NCBI GenBank assembly: GCA_963691705.1
Contig: OY829537.1
Coordinates: 51,188,304 to 51,252,303, forward strand
Length of the DNA: 64,000 nucleotides
DNA from: Viola odorata
Lineage: Eukaryota > Streptophyta > Magnoliopsida > Malpighiales > Violaceae
Direction: 5' to 3'
A program made the position numbers and the translations under genes. This document shows, piece after piece, positions 1-11,876 of this stretch. Numbering within the stretch: the first letter of the stretch is position 1; each line of letters opens with the position of its first letter. The notes below the pieces were generated by a model. That model saw nothing but the letters and a program-made list of their open reading frames with translations. It did not search any database and was not told where the DNA came from.

Positions 1-930
1 CCACGAGAATTGCTAACATAACATTCATTATTGCTATCAACTGTATGTAACAAATATAAGTTATGCTCTGCAACCCTGCAAAGAAACACTTATGTGTTTA
101 GTGGTTCTTCTATCTAACCACCAAGTGTTCTTAGCCACAGAAACTAGAAGGGATTCTGTACTAACAAGAGACAAGGACATAACTTTCTATTCACGTCAAG
201 CCATATACTTAGCGCAGTCCTTCTTTAAGTGGTCTGCCTTTTTGTAGAAGAAACATTGTGGTCCCTTTATGCTCAGCATCTGAGCCCTTATGCTTCTTCT
301 AAGAACCAGACCCTGCAGTCTCTTTGCCTTTCCTCTTCTTAAAACTAGATGAAGAGGTTGTAGCTAGATGAGTATTATCCAGTTGAGAGTGTCTCAACCT
401 TTCCTGTTCTTAAACCAGATGAACAGTCAGCTGATCAATCGTCCACTTATTTTCCTGACAATTGTTGGAAGTACAATTGTTGGAAGTGAAGCCAGCACAT
501 GATGTACTAGATAGTCATCTGGTAACTCAACTTTAAGTGCCTTCAGCTTCGCAGCTATTTTGATGATCTCCTGGACATACTCCCGTATGTCGCTCTCCCC
601 TCTGTACTTTATAGTCGAAAATTTGCGAATAGTATCGCTAATTTTGGCCTTCTCTGTATGGGTATAGCGACGAGTCAAGATCTCTAGGATCTCGCTGGCA
701 CTAGCTTCCTTATCCAGTGTGCTCCACATGGACATAGGGACAACACTGAGTATGACCAAATGGCAAGCTCTGTTCGATTGCTGCCAGTCCTCAAAAGGCT
801 GGAGTTCCTTATCAGAACTTTCGAGGGTTGGTTCCTCAGGGCAATCCTTATAGAGTGTCAGATCCTTATTCATACAACACAGTGTTGTCTCTACCTTTCT
901 CTTCCATAACTTGAAGTTACTGGAAGACAA
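1..930 (-). pseudogene. Ty1/copia gag-protease remnant
   Basis: Minus-strand remnant of a Ty1/copia polyprotein. Positions 427-930 encode 167 residues of gag of the UBN2 type (start SSNFKLWKRKVE, then a W-rich helical segment and the run IREYVQEIIKIAAKLKAL), which packages element RNA. At 214-255 the reverse strand reads CFFYKKADHLKKDC, a CCHC zinc knuckle whose second cysteine is Tyr. At 82-120 it reads WWLDRRTTKHISVS, matching the copia protease region, but the catalytic Asp-Ser-Gly is Asp-Arg-Arg (Asp at 112-114) and a stop follows at 61-63. The pieces are collinear with the PBS and LTR to the right. RT, RNase H and integrase, if present, lie left of the window. Inactive; family assignment is secure, sub-lineage is not. 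Confidence 0.8.
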
Positions 931-2722
931 TAGTGGTACTGTTCAAATTGGCAGATACCGAGCTTGATGAGTTCATATCCGAAAGAACACAACATTTAAT
1001 CAGCTCACTTTACTGAAAATATGAAAGTAATAAACTTAATGAATAACACATTGACTAAATCAAAAGATTAATTATATGACATTGTGCTTAGTCTTTGGAC
1101 TAAAAACACAACTCACAGTTAATTAACCTGTCATAGTGTGAATTTTATAGCTTGATTTTGCCAAATATTTAACCTTCCTTTTGGCCGATCAAATACTCGC
1201 AACAAATCTCTTGATAGTTATAAAACTTGAAATTCATCACTATCGTATTTATAATTTCTGCTAAACAGTCATCTTCCTTTGGGCCGACAACTATCCGCAT
1301 GAAATTATGAACACCACACTTGAAATGTCTAACTCGGTAATATCCGCAGCAGAGGTCACTTTGGTGACTTTACTACTTTTATTAATCGAGTTAGACAAAC
1401 AAGCTAAGCTTAAAAGCTTCCTTAGTATTATTCTACTTTCATTCATGAATACATTATTTTTTAACTCTGGCAAACATCTTAAACTTTATGATGTTCATGT
1501 TAAAAAATAATTAAGTCAAACTTTAAGTCCGGCAAACCGGACCGGTACTTTGAATTGCAAAAGTAATTAAACTCTTGCACTGCAATTAAATTAATTTGGC
1601 AAATCCCAAATTAATTGTGCTTCTGATCAATTAATCCATTGCCAAATTCAATTGCAATCCGGAATCACTAATTTAAAACAAGCATAAGCACTAAATTACT
1701 GCAATTAAATTGCATATGCACTTTACAATAAACATGCATTAAATCTTGTAATTCATGCAGCAGGTAGGCAAGGGAGAAATGGCTAGAGTACAAATGGGCC
1801 AAAACAAAACCAACTCCTTCCTTCCCTTTGGGCCCACTACCCAAGACCAAGTCAATTCTGTCTTCAACCTCCAGCACCGATGCAACCACCAGCACGCCCA
1901 GCAGTCCGCAACCCGACATGCAACCCAAAACACGGAATCACTCCCGGGAATTATCAAGTCCGGAATCGGAAAACCCGGAATCAAATCAAGCAAGCAATTA
2001 AACAATCAATCAATTAATTGATTCCGGAATCATGAAGCTTGATATTCAATTCCAAAATAATTAATCAACCAAAATTAATTGAATTTCAAGGAACTCAATT
2101 AAGCAGCAGCAAGGAATTGCAATCAAGCAACATCCAGAAATAATTAATCCATCATTATCAAACGGGATTCAATCCCCAGATAATTAGTCAGCCAAATAAG
2201 CCAACCAATTAAATCAATTCCATCATGTATGCGCAGAGGATCAAATAATCCAATTAAATAATCAATTAATCAATTCCCACAATTAGTTAATGTAATCAAA
2301 CGGGATTGGTAATTAATCAATTCCCATTGATTAATTAATTCCCATTGAAATCAAACGGGATTCAATCCCTTCAATTCTCAAATTAATTAAATTGATCAAT
2401 TCCCATAAACGGCACCAGCAACAATTAATTCATGATTAATTAAATTGAAAAAAGCACCAGCAAACGGAATTTCAATCCAAACGGGATTCTTAATTAATTG
2501 CAATTCCGATTGCAATTCCCACTGCAATTCCAATTGCAATCCCTCACAAAAGGGATTCCTAATAAAATTGCAATTCCAATCGCAATTCCGATTGCAGCAA
2601 TTTCAATTTCATAAACCCTAATAATCAAATTCCCAAAATTTCCAATTGATTTCAAAATTGCTTGATGAAATCAATTAATCATGCAACATAAATTTGCAAT
2701 CCATGCATAATCTAAATTGATT
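931..2722 (-). other. AT-rich untranslated leader of the copia remnant
   Basis: About 1.8 kb between the primer-binding site and gag on the minus strand with no supported gene. The part 2020-2660 is built from degenerate, irregularly spaced repeats of words such as caattaatt, gcaattcc and aaacgggattc, probably expanded by slippage. The short open frames here (for example 1291-1510 and 1668-2021) lack domains and are not called. Confidence 0.5.
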
Positions 2723-2735
2723 GACTCCGCTACCA
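2723..2735 (-). other. Primer-binding site, initiator-Met tRNA type
   Basis: The minus strand reads TGGTAGCGGAGTC two bases inside the LTR end. This is a diverged form of the TGGTATCAGAGC site used by most plant copia elements for initiator-Met tRNA priming. Position and orientation agree with the minus-strand gag remnant. Confidence 0.7.
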
Positions 2736-2737
2736 CT

Positions 2738-3245
2738 TGTTAGAATCAAAGGATATTCACTGTTGTTCTTAACATTATGAACAACAGTGTAGGAACAAAT
2801 CAAATCGATTAATACATGAATCATAACGGAATGCGGAAGCGTACCTGATGATGATGCCATGATCTTGAAGAAATCCGGGAACAAAGGTCTTCTGGTGGAT
2901 TGTTGCCTTAGGGCTGAATGGGAGTTGTCATTCTTTGTTTTCAACCTAAGTTTGTTTTCTAAGAAAAACCCTTATGTTGTAACAGAAGAACTTTAACTTA
3001 AATAGGCAACTTCCACCAGGGACCATATCCCAATTATTTAATTTATATTAATTACTAATTGACCCATCAGCAATTAGTAATTAATCCCAGATTCTGCACA
3101 AATACTGAATGTGCCCCCACATTGTATTAATTAGACGATTGGACCCATTAACTTTAATAGATCATCAATTTGATCCAATTAACTTAATGTTAACAATATA
3201 TTATATGACGGTACACACATAACATATGCGTCCATATGTTCCAAC
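2738..3245 (-). repeat. Copia 5' LTR (minus strand)
   Basis: An LTR of about 508 bp. Its inner end on the plus strand is TGTTAGAATC beside the PBS. Its outer end on the minus strand reads GTTGGAACATATGG, a usual copia LTR start, with the first base of the TG changed to C. A TATA-like CTATTTAAG lies at 2997-3005 (minus). No target duplication can be tested because the other LTR is outside the window. An 89-codon frame at 2675-2944 crosses the LTR/PBS junction and is not a gene. Confidence 0.65.
2997..3005 (-). promoter_or_regulatory. Putative TATA box of the copia LTR
   Basis: CTATTTAAG on the minus strand, about 240 bp into the LTR from its outer end and upstream of the PBS, where U3 should end. 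Assigned by motif and position only. Confidence 0.4.
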
Positions 3246-4144
3246 GTGTACAAACGGTACTGACGCATTAGTCCCGTTGTCCAAATCCCAACAGTCCTTG
3301 CGTCGTTAGCAGCAACTTAGGCATTTGTTTCACAAGACGTCACCTCTAGACCAACCTTGAGCTATCTGTCACCCTCTAGATCAACCCCTAGACATCTATG
3401 CCTGATCTAGCCAGTATGTTAGCGTGCAACTACTCTACGTCTCTTTTTCAGGCCTACAATATATTTCATCCTCGAAGTCAACACTTGTTCTAGCTTGCTG
3501 GATCTATTAGGATCTCCGTTTTGATCTCTATCTTGATTTCATTCACTCTTTCAAAACGTTTTTTTTTTCCTTCAGTTCCCTTTTCTTTTCATTGCCTTTC
3601 CTGCCTCGTTTCTTCTCCTCTAGCTTTTCAGCTGAGGAGGAGTGCATGGTATCCTCAACCTTCCTAAACTACTTAATGCGCTTATGAAGCGCCAAAAGTT
3701 TGCTGGATGATGGTTATGGGGAGGAAGGCATTCACCACAGTTGCTTGAACTTTTTTGGATCTCATCTTTGGACCTCTTTTGATGTTACATCAGTCTACCT
3801 CTTCATGTTTTCAAGTCGGTAGCTAATGGTCGTCCTTTTGAAGATGCCCGATAAGTAGGGAACAGTTGGAGAGCAGCATAACAAATCATTAAATAGCTTA
3901 CATAAGTAGTAAGTTTTAAACCTAAACTTTGAGCTATGATCTAGATTATATTCTTATTTCAGCATGAGTTTTCATTAACTAGATCTTTCTTGAGAGTAGA
4001 TCTAACTACCATTATTTCCAAATACGATAGTTCCGAATCTGTGTACTTTTTATTTAGGATGTTATATATATCTGACCTACACACCTTTCAATAGCCGCCA
4101 TCTCTGACAGTCTGGGTTGATCGGGCTAGTTGCAAGCGGGACTT
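3246..4144. other. Unassigned non-coding stretch
   Basis: No gene, RNA or clear repeat recognised. Moderately AT-rich with a pyrimidine-rich part at 3540-3630. It probably consists of old element debris between the copia LTR and the Athila LTR, but nothing proves this. Confidence 0.3.
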
Positions 4145-6429
4145 GTTGATTGAGTGTAAAATTCTTATGTTTTTATGGTTAAAATACTTGTAAATTGAGT
4201 AGTAAAGCTATTGATAAATTCAATTCTTCCCACTTTTGCAGTAAATGATAGGAGATATGACTAAAACAGGACAACAACAAAGAAGAGAGTGAAACAACTA
4301 AGAAATCTTTCTCGGTCAAGAAGGATTAAGAGAGGCAGAGTTCGGTGAGAGACTTGGAAGACAAGCGCGAAGATTAGGAACAACAGTGGCAGTGATCGAG
4401 ATGACTGAGCACTCTTATCATCATCTGTAGAAATTCCTAGCAGGAGTCTACATCAAATTTAAATCATGAACAATGTTACTTAAGATTTGTTTCTTTTCGG
4501 ATATTATTTTTAAGTAGGATTAGGATTATAGCTAAACTATTTAAGCTACAAGGATTCCTTAGAGAAGGGAGCTTCTCCTTCCGGTGTTAGTTTGTTTAGT
4601 TTTTTTTAAGTGAACCTTGCTTTGTGATTCCAACTTTAGCAATTACAGATTCTAGTTTTATGAAATTAATACATATGTTTCCTTCATCCATGACTATGTC
4701 TAGCTAAATTCTCAATTCCTTATAAGAGCATTAGAGTTGTATTTCTTATTGCCTCTTGAGATCTAAATGTTTCTTATAATCCTCATCTTTTCATTCATAA
4801 GTTTTCTATAAAAATAAATCGCTTTTCAAGTTAGGTTTAGATTTGGCCAATCCAAGTCCTAATCTGATTAGTTGAAGTCATTCTTGAAGGGGATGGCAGA
4901 CTTTGAAACCGGATAGATATAAGTACACAACTAATCTAATTCAGCCTCGATTGATAACCGAGGATCTTGAGTTAGGTATTGTCTTCCCCTTTTCTTCATC
5001 AATCGAATTAGTAAACCCTTTAACCAGAAAGGTGTTGTTTGGTTTGTATTATTGATAGTGTGTATTTTATGCGTATTTTCCTCTCTACTTCTAGTCCACT
5101 TTTGGTTTAGATGCTACTGATTTGCATCTGTTTCCATCCTTTTTTACAGATATGGACTTAAAGAAGAGAATTTACAGAAATATGTGCTATTGGGCGAATT
5201 CTGAAAGAAATCGAGCGTCAAGGCCTCGCAGCTGAATGTTCGCAAATGCTGAGGAGCCCGCGATAGAAGAAGAAATTATCGGAAAAGGAAAATACAGCAA
5301 ATTTGATAGATTTTCCTACTTCCCTTCCATGTTTCCAGCTCAGCAAATGTGTAATTATGGAAAACCTAGTTCTATTAGACTTAAGACTTTTATTTTCATT
5401 ACTATATATATTTAGACAATTAGGGTTTATTCCTCTCTTCTTCTCTTCCCTATTTTTCTGCCGCTTTGATACTTCCGCCTTAGGCGCCTTTTCCCAGTTT
5501 TGTAATAATTTTGGAGCTTTAGCTCCGGCTGATATTAAGCTGCAATTGTGTTGCGCTTTCTTCCCTTCTTTTTTATGAAATTTATTTCTTATTATTATTT
5601 TGTTTATTTAATTTCTAGTATGAGTAGCTAAATTCTCTTTTCTTAGTAAAGGTCATCGAAGGTTACATAGGTTAGTTGTGAGGTCAAATCGTGTTTAATA
5701 AATCCCTGCATTTGTATTTGCTTATTTATTGCATGCTTGTAAATTTATCTAGGAACGGTTAGATGTCTGGCTAACCAATAATTAAACCTAGGTAATTACC
5801 GCCATCTTTGTAACGATAGCTCTTATGCGATGTTACTTGGTAGAGTAGGCAACTAAATCAGATTCATCAGGTCGCTGGTCCAATCTGACTAGAGTGAATA
5901 ACCAATTAGGGTAGTGCCTCAAATGTACCGAGTGTCTCGCCCTAGGTGTTTCTTTCCTCCTCTTCATGGGCACTCGAGTATCGTCTCTATAAACGTACCT
6001 TAGAGAATGACGGATTGTCAAGATCTCTCCATAAATGTACCTTGGAGAGATTTCTCTTACGAAGGAAAGCAGGAGACCTAAATGTACCTAGACCCCATAG
6101 CATATCTATGAACTAGGAATAGAATATCCTTGCACCGAGGACCGACTAACCGTGAATGCAATCGGAGATATATCTTTACTAGGAAACCATCTCTCATTGA
6201 TTTATCTCGTTATTTATTCTGCTTTATTCTGTTTTATTAGTATTTAATCACTCAAACACTCAAAATCGCCCTTGTTACACTCGTTTCGATTTATTAGTTC
6301 GCGTTATACATAGAAGCAAGCGTCTTGCCCTAGTCCCTAAGTTCCACTCTATTACCATTATACACAATTCATTTTGTGCATTAGGCTATAGGTTTTATTA
6401 TTATTTTTTACGGTTTCGACAACCTGTCA
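4145..6429 (+). repeat. Athila-type 5' LTR (left edge tentative)
   Basis: The right end is well placed: it terminates in CAACCTGTCA five bases before an Athila-type PBS. The left edge is a guess at TGTTGATTGAGTGT near 4145. A TATA-like CTATATATAT at 5402-5411 is followed by a pyrimidine-rich stretch, as expected for U3/R. No second LTR copy was found in the window, so boundaries cannot be confirmed by pairing. Open frames at 5303-5578 and 5833-6021 are treated as chance. Confidence 0.5.
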
Positions 6430-6434
6430 AATTT

Positions 6435-6452
6435 TAGCGCCGTTGTCGGGGA
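6435..6452 (+). other. Primer-binding site, Athila type (Asp tRNA)
   Basis: TAGCGCCGTTGTCGGGGA differs at two bases from TGGCGCCGTTGCCGGGGA, the site typical of Athila elements and complementary to tRNA-Asp. It lies 5 bp after the LTR end and about 30 bp before the gag start. Confidence 0.75.
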
Positions 6453-6484
6453 CTAACAATACTAATTCTCTTTCCTTTGTTTGT

Positions 6485-8085
6485 ATGACCAGGACATCTA
6501 GACTGGAACTTACGCCCCTCAACCTTGAGATCACTAGGAGAAAAAGCAGACTTAGAAGATAGGCCAGGAAACCACCCACTGACACCGGAGAAGTTCTTAT
6601 CCCACTCCTCGAAGGAAACCTCTCCGACCGAGACAATCTCAATTTCCTTTTCCGTCAAGACTTTAATGCTGAAGGACCCATTCCCCTAGAATTAACATCA
6701 TGGCTGAAGCTGCAAACAACCAAACCATCCAGGACCTCAATACTGCCCCTGAACAGACCAGTAGCTGCATAGCCTAGCCAACCGTACAACACGATTGGGT
6801 GATAAAATCTGACATCATTCATCACCTTCCCACGTTCCATGGGGTCGTTAAAGAAAACCCACACAGACATTTTCAGCAGCTGCATACTAGTTGCGAGGCC
6901 ATGAAACCAACAAATGTTGAGATCAACCAAGCCAAACTACGAGCCTTTCTCTTTTCTCTCGCAGGCGATGCCAAGGAATGGTTCTATGAACTCCTTTCTA
7001 AATCCATCACATCATGGGAAGAAATATCGAAGGCATTCACCGACAAGTACTACCCCCTCTCTATGGCCAGGACCACTCGCAAATAGTTGGTCTCTATCGT
7101 TCAGAAAGATGATGAAAACTTGCTTCAATATTATGAGCACTTCAAGAAGATACAGACCTTGTGCCCCTCACACAACCTCTCGGATCATTCCCTTATCTAG
7201 TAATTCTTTGAGGGGGTGAATTAGACTGACAAGGCCTTGATTGACGCTACTAGTCGAGGATCACTTTGTGCTCTCACTCCCGTTGGTGCCAAAGCTCTCA
7301 TCGAACTCATGGCGAAGAACAACATGCCTTCAGAGAGAGCCATGCCGGCTAATGAGGTACATGTTGCAGCCATTGAGAACCACCTCACTACCATCACTGG
7401 TATGATCTAGAACCTAGCCGCAGGACAACTTATCCAGGTCAAGACGTGCGGATTTTGGAACCTTACTAACCATCTTATTGACGCATGTCCCTATATTCCT
7501 GAAGAATTCCATGTGTAATGTGGTTGGAAATTTCAATGGAGCCCCCAACAATTTGAGCCTTATACCAACAACTATAACCAGGGTTGGCGCCATCCTAACC
7601 TAAGATGGTCCAACAACCCATAATCGTTAGGGCCTAGTCAGTCACCATAACAGAACTAGTACCCAAATCAATCTCAGCCATCATTTAACCTACAACACTT
7701 CCTGCCATAGCCCAATCACCCCAGCAACCAGCAATTCCAGCACCAGACACCATTAGTGCCCCCTACAGATGAGGTAAGTAGGCTCAATAATGTTATTATA
7801 GACTTAGAAAAATATTTGGGGTATATGGATGCAGAAATCAAAGAGCTGAAAAACTGAGGTAGACTCCCTCCTCAAACAGAACCCAACTTGATACACAAAG
7901 TCAGTGCCATTTCTCTAAGCAGTGGTACTCAAATGCCTCCGCGCATCCATCCACAGCAAGACCTTGACGCTTACGCCAAGCCAGAGACCAGAGTGCAACC
8001 ACCTATCGCATCTCCGAAGAAATCTCCAAAAAAACCTGAATTATCTGAGTACATAATTAAGGTAACCGAACCTCTTTTTCCCTAA
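6485..8085 (+). pseudogene. Athila gag, broken by many stops
   Basis: Capsid/nucleocapsid gene of the plus-strand Athila element. A first segment starts with ATG at 6485; a one-base shift near 6695 moves reading to the frame that starts MAEAANNQ at 6700 and then runs to 8085. The capsid core at 6799-7086 has the gag signatures HHLPTFHG and AKEWFYELL. A CCHC knuckle at 7447-7488 reads CGFWNLTNHLIDAC, with Trp for the second Cys. In-frame stops lie at 6560, 6775, 7084, 7198, 7201, 7222, 7408, 7516, 7621, 7648, 7657 and 8083, all TAG or TAA, in positions where the surrounding Q-rich sequence suggests former glutamine codons. A further stop near 7855 is TGA. Dead copy. Confidence 0.8.
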
Positions 8086-8128
8086 CGGTTGATCAAAACC
8101 AAGAAGGAGAAGGAGGATCGAGAGATTT

Positions 8129-9170
8129 ATGACATTTTTAGCAAAATCCCATTTATTACATGCTGTTAAAAATGTTCTTCGTTATGCTAAATTTTTTAAA
8201 GCCTTATGTACTAACAAGAGTAAGATGGCAGATACGGACAAAATCAGTGTCTCGGCTGTCATTCAGAGGAAGCTACTGCGGAAGTACAAAGATGAGGGGA
8301 TGTTCACCATCCCATGCAAAATCGGTACCACGACAATCAGTAAAGCTATGTTTGATCTTAGTGTAGGTATCAACGTCATGCCCTTGACGATCTACAAAGC
8401 TCTAGACATCGGACCTCTCAGCTCCACCAGGGCCATGATCTAACTCGTGGACCGCTCTATAGTCCATTTAGTAGGTGTGATTGAGAACATACTTGTTTAA
8501 GTAGATAACTTCATCTACCCCGCGGATTTCTCTGTCATTGACATGAGGACGACCACTCAGCCACAACCTCTGACATACTACTCGGACGACCCTTCCTCCA
8601 CACCACCAAAGCTAAGATCGATGTGCATGTGCATGATTCCTCCATCTCACTAGAATTCGGCGTTGAAGTTGTTAAATTTGATATGCATGATGACATGAGA
8701 TACCCTACTGAACTCTTTAGTGTGAATTATTTTGACGTTGTTGACCCTATTATTACACATGTTTTTGATCTTAACGTTGACGACTCTCTGCAGCTTGTCC
8801 TTGATAAGAACATAACACCCGATGCACTAGTGGCGATTGAGACACACATCATGGCACCTTCGGGCATGAAGGATGTCGTTGCTACCTTGAGCACCTGTGA
8901 ACCTGTTATACACCTCCCTCAACCATCTGATCTCTATACCACTCATTCAATGCTTTCCTCTTCTCTTTTGCAGGCCCCCGAGTTGGAGTTAAAGAGCTTG
9001 CCCTCACACCTCCAGTGGGCCTACCTTAGTGAGCATGACACACTCCCTCGCAAGCTTGATCCTGCTACGGAGTGCGAACTAGTATCCACACTCAAGGGCT
9101 CCTGCAAGGCCCTTGGATGGATGATCTTCGACGTCAAGTGACTCTCACCAGCCCTTTGCACTCCTCAACT
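8129..9170 (+). pseudogene. Athila protease and protease-RT linker remnant
   Basis: It continues the Athila polyprotein one base out of frame with gag. Residues at 8346-8400 give AMFDLSVGINVMPLTIYKAL, matching the retropepsin active-site region; the catalytic Asp remains but Gly of the usual D-x-G is Ser. TAA stops follow near 8441 and 8498. From 8623 to 9141 a 172-residue frame ends with the linker that precedes RT in Athila (ELKSLPSHLQWAYLSEHDTL and CKALGWMIFDVK). A TGA at 9139 precedes LSPALCT, the next conserved Athila words. Reverse transcriptase itself is absent: sequence similarity stops near 9170. Confidence 0.75.
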
Positions 9171-9839
9171 AGTTTCGGTAGCCTTTGTACCCACTCCTGT
9201 TGTCACCAAACCCATGGCAGTGACTCCGGCCATCACCACGACCAATCCTACGGCCATAATTGATGCGATTTTATGCCCATCGCATATGCCCAACGTACAG
9301 GTGGCCCCAATCAAGCTAAGACACCGAGACAAGCACAAGGATCACGCCAAGGATGACCATGTGAGGTTGTCCCCAGGGCAACTCTTGTACAAAGAGGTGC
9401 TGGAGTTGAAGACGCTACTTGAGACAGCCACGCAACGGTTATGGAGCCCAGACCCATTATGCACACACAACCACAAGGGCCCGTCGAGCCCCGATACCAA
9501 GCCGAGGAGATGGAGCACTAAGAGAGGTTATCACAACCTTGGTACATGGAGCTAGACCTGAAGAGGGTGCTTGTGAGAGCCAAGAAGCCCAAACCAAGTT
9601 CCGGCTCAAGACTCGCACTACAGGCCTCGCTAGCTACACAAGGCGACTGTGCCCGAACCCATTCAGCACAAGGAGGTTCACATCGAAGGGCTAACATCAT
9701 TACAAGATAATTCTATGTGTTATCTAGTCCAGGTTCAAATTTGAGGACGTTTGAAATAGCCAATCGACGGAAGGCCCAGTTGGACATTTTCACTGACTGG
9801 AATCCTACACCGCCAAGGATTTGCGGACGCGCTATGTGA
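9171..9839 (+). other. Unidentified coding-like segment at a breakpoint
   Basis: Sequence between the Athila breakpoint and the first chromovirus-type LTR. A frame at 9214-9555 is rich in His, Lys and Pro and contains LLYKEVLELKTLLETATQRL, which could be a short helix. I recognise no family. It is probably part of another degraded element joined here by deletion or illegitimate recombination. Confidence 0.3.
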
Positions 9840-10558
9840 TAAAATCCGCACCACTTCTAATTTTCCAAAACCAAACGATGACGTTTGACTTGGATTCCTA
9901 AACTACCTAATGACAACGACATGGAAACTAAGACTAGACCAGAAGGCACGAGCCAAACTTAAGGAAGCCCAAGACGACATTGCCACATGCCGGGTGTGCA
10001 CCATTCGCCGTGCAACTCAAGGGAGTCAGCCCAACTTGTCGTCGTTGGGGCGAAGACTGAGTTTATTATTTAATATACTATTTTTATTGTTTTTATTTAC
10101 TTTCCTTTTGTTAAATAAGGTAGTTACTTGTTCAAAACTCCAAACTCTAGTACGCATATGTATAGGGTTTTGTTATTTATCGAGCCGCTCAGCTCCATTG
10201 TTATTCAGCTTTGATAATAATAAAAATAGAGACTTTGTCTTGTTCAAGAGTGGACTCTCTTGTGTTGAAGGTGGACTCCTTCGTGTCTTGTTTCTTCCTT
10301 AAGTCTGCAAGCTCAGGTCTTTAGCAAGTAAAATCCAAAATTGTGCCCTTCTTGCTTGTCTCCTTAGGTCGGTTTTTCCCATGTGCGAGTTCACGTATAA
10401 GAAATTCCAACAAGAATCTCACTAGATATCGGTTGGCCAGCTACCAAGCTCTAACCAAGCTTACCCCTAGTGAGTCTTATCTTTCACGTCAAGCAAAAAC
10501 CTATTGAACTAGATCCAAAACATCGACATACGCATCCTTGGCTAATAGGATCCTATCA
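9840..10558 (+). repeat. Chromovirus-type LTR 1 (left edge unresolved)
   Basis: It ends in GGATCCTATCA directly before a Met-type PBS, which fixes its right end at 10558. The left edge is only estimated, near a TGTGATAAAATCC at about 9835. It does not align well with LTR 2 (10754-11862) by eye, so it may belong to a different element of the same general type. Confidence 0.45.
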
Positions 10559-10560
10559 TG

Positions 10561-10572
10561 TGGTAGCGGAGC
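10561..10572 (+). other. Primer-binding site after LTR 1
   Basis: TGGTAGCGGAGC, a one-to-two-base variant of the initiator-Met tRNA site, two bases after the LTR end. Confidence 0.6.
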
Positions 10573-10685
10573 ACAAGGCGTTTGATGTGAATCCTCCTAC
10601 CAACACTAGCGCATTGACCTTTAAGCGCAAGAGATGGCGACTAAGGAAGCATGAGAGATGGTGAGTATGCTTTGAACATATAATT

Positions 10686-10753
10686 GTGAAGCTTTCATGG
10701 GCAGATTATGCTGAGCAAGATTCGAGGGCGAATCTTTCCGAAGAGGGAGGGAA
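10686..10753 (+). pseudogene. 3' tip of a chromovirus pol with polypurine tract
   Basis: The plus strand reads DSRANLSEEGGND just before LTR 2. This matches the polyprotein end of the intact minus-strand element in this window, which reads [13 protein letters not shown] at its own LTR border. The polypurine tract at 10741-10753 (AAGAGGGAGGGAA) overlaps this coding tip. Everything between the PBS at 10572 and this tip has been lost. The open frame continues into LTR 2 to 11252 without recognisable domains. Confidence 0.6.
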
Positions 10754-11862
10754 TGATACGATCCCAAGATGTATCACGCGACTACATGGACAAAAGAGTC
10801 AAGATATGATGGAGCAGATGGAGTCCGATCAGAGGTCCGAAAGGCTTGATGGAAATCTCTATGTGTTATGTTTATTGTTTCCAAGTTTCAGAGCATTCGG
10901 ACAAGTAGATCTCAAGGAGATTCGAGATGACAATCTCGCACACAGCAGTTCTAGGCGTAGACACAACAGGAAACTTCATCGGAACCTAGCCGGCTCTGTA
11001 CATGTCGGAATCATGCGATCGACCTCTCGTTGGAAACTTCCATATGTTAGCTTTCATTTGGGACAAGATTCAGCTCATTTAGAGCATTGGGTTAAAAGTT
11101 ATCGAAGTCGACATTATGGTGTGCAGTCTGTACGCGAGACAACATACAACTTGAAGTTTCGGCCCAAACCTTGGCCCGATGATGGAGAACTCGACTTGGG
11201 CTGCTGGAATGTATTTAATTATATTTATATTTACTTTAAATTAGTTTATTAGTTAATTACTTAATTAGTTTCCTTAATTAATTAGTTAAATAATGGCAAC
11301 AACTTCTATTTCCATTTATTTAACTAATTAGTTAATTAGTTTCCTTAATTAATTAGTTAAATAAATGGCAGCAACTTTTGTTTCCATTTATTTAATTAAT
11401 TAGTTAATCAGTTTATTTAAATTAGTTAATTCAGTCAATTACCTTATTTAGAACTCCTACTTACAATCCGATTAGGGTTTCTTGTATAAAGACATGGTTT
11501 TGCCTCCTTTTGAAGGTTGGCTATTATTTGATAAAATTGAGACTTCTCTCTTCAATCTCTGCCCATTGTTCATCAATTGAACCTTGTTCCTTCTCAAGTC
11601 CGCAATTCTCGAGTCGTCAAACAAGTAAAACCGAAATTGCATTATTGTGTCGTTTGTCTTAGTGCGATTCTCACAATCGTTGGGTTTAGTCCTAAGAATC
11701 TGATACAAGATCCTTGACGTGAAATCTACTAGAACTCTTAGCATTCAGTTGGCGAGGTAGTATACGTTCGCACGAGTCAAGTTCTCTATTCCGCATTGAA
11801 ATCCTTCTTTGAACAACGATCAGATTTGGTGCTACGAATCCTAAGCAACTAGTATCGTATCA
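10754..11862 (+). repeat. Chromovirus-type LTR 2
   Basis: 1,109 bp starting TGATACGATCCC after a polypurine tract and ending TATCGTATCA before a Met-type PBS, so both ends are supported by context. The 10-base termini are near-perfect inverted repeats of each other. The AT-rich part at 11215-11430 contains two copies of a roughly 70-bp unit with the words ttaattagtttccttaatta and ggcaacaactt. Confidence 0.65.
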
Positions 11863-11864
11863 GT

Positions 11865-11876
11865 TGGTAGCAGAGC
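11865..11876 (+). other. Primer-binding site after LTR 2
   Basis: TGGTAGCAGAGC, two bases after the LTR end; close match to the initiator-Met tRNA site of plant retrotransposons. Confidence 0.65.

Noticed and set aside
2675..2944. 89-codon minus-strand frame
   Set aside because: Spans the copia LTR/PBS junction and has no domain.
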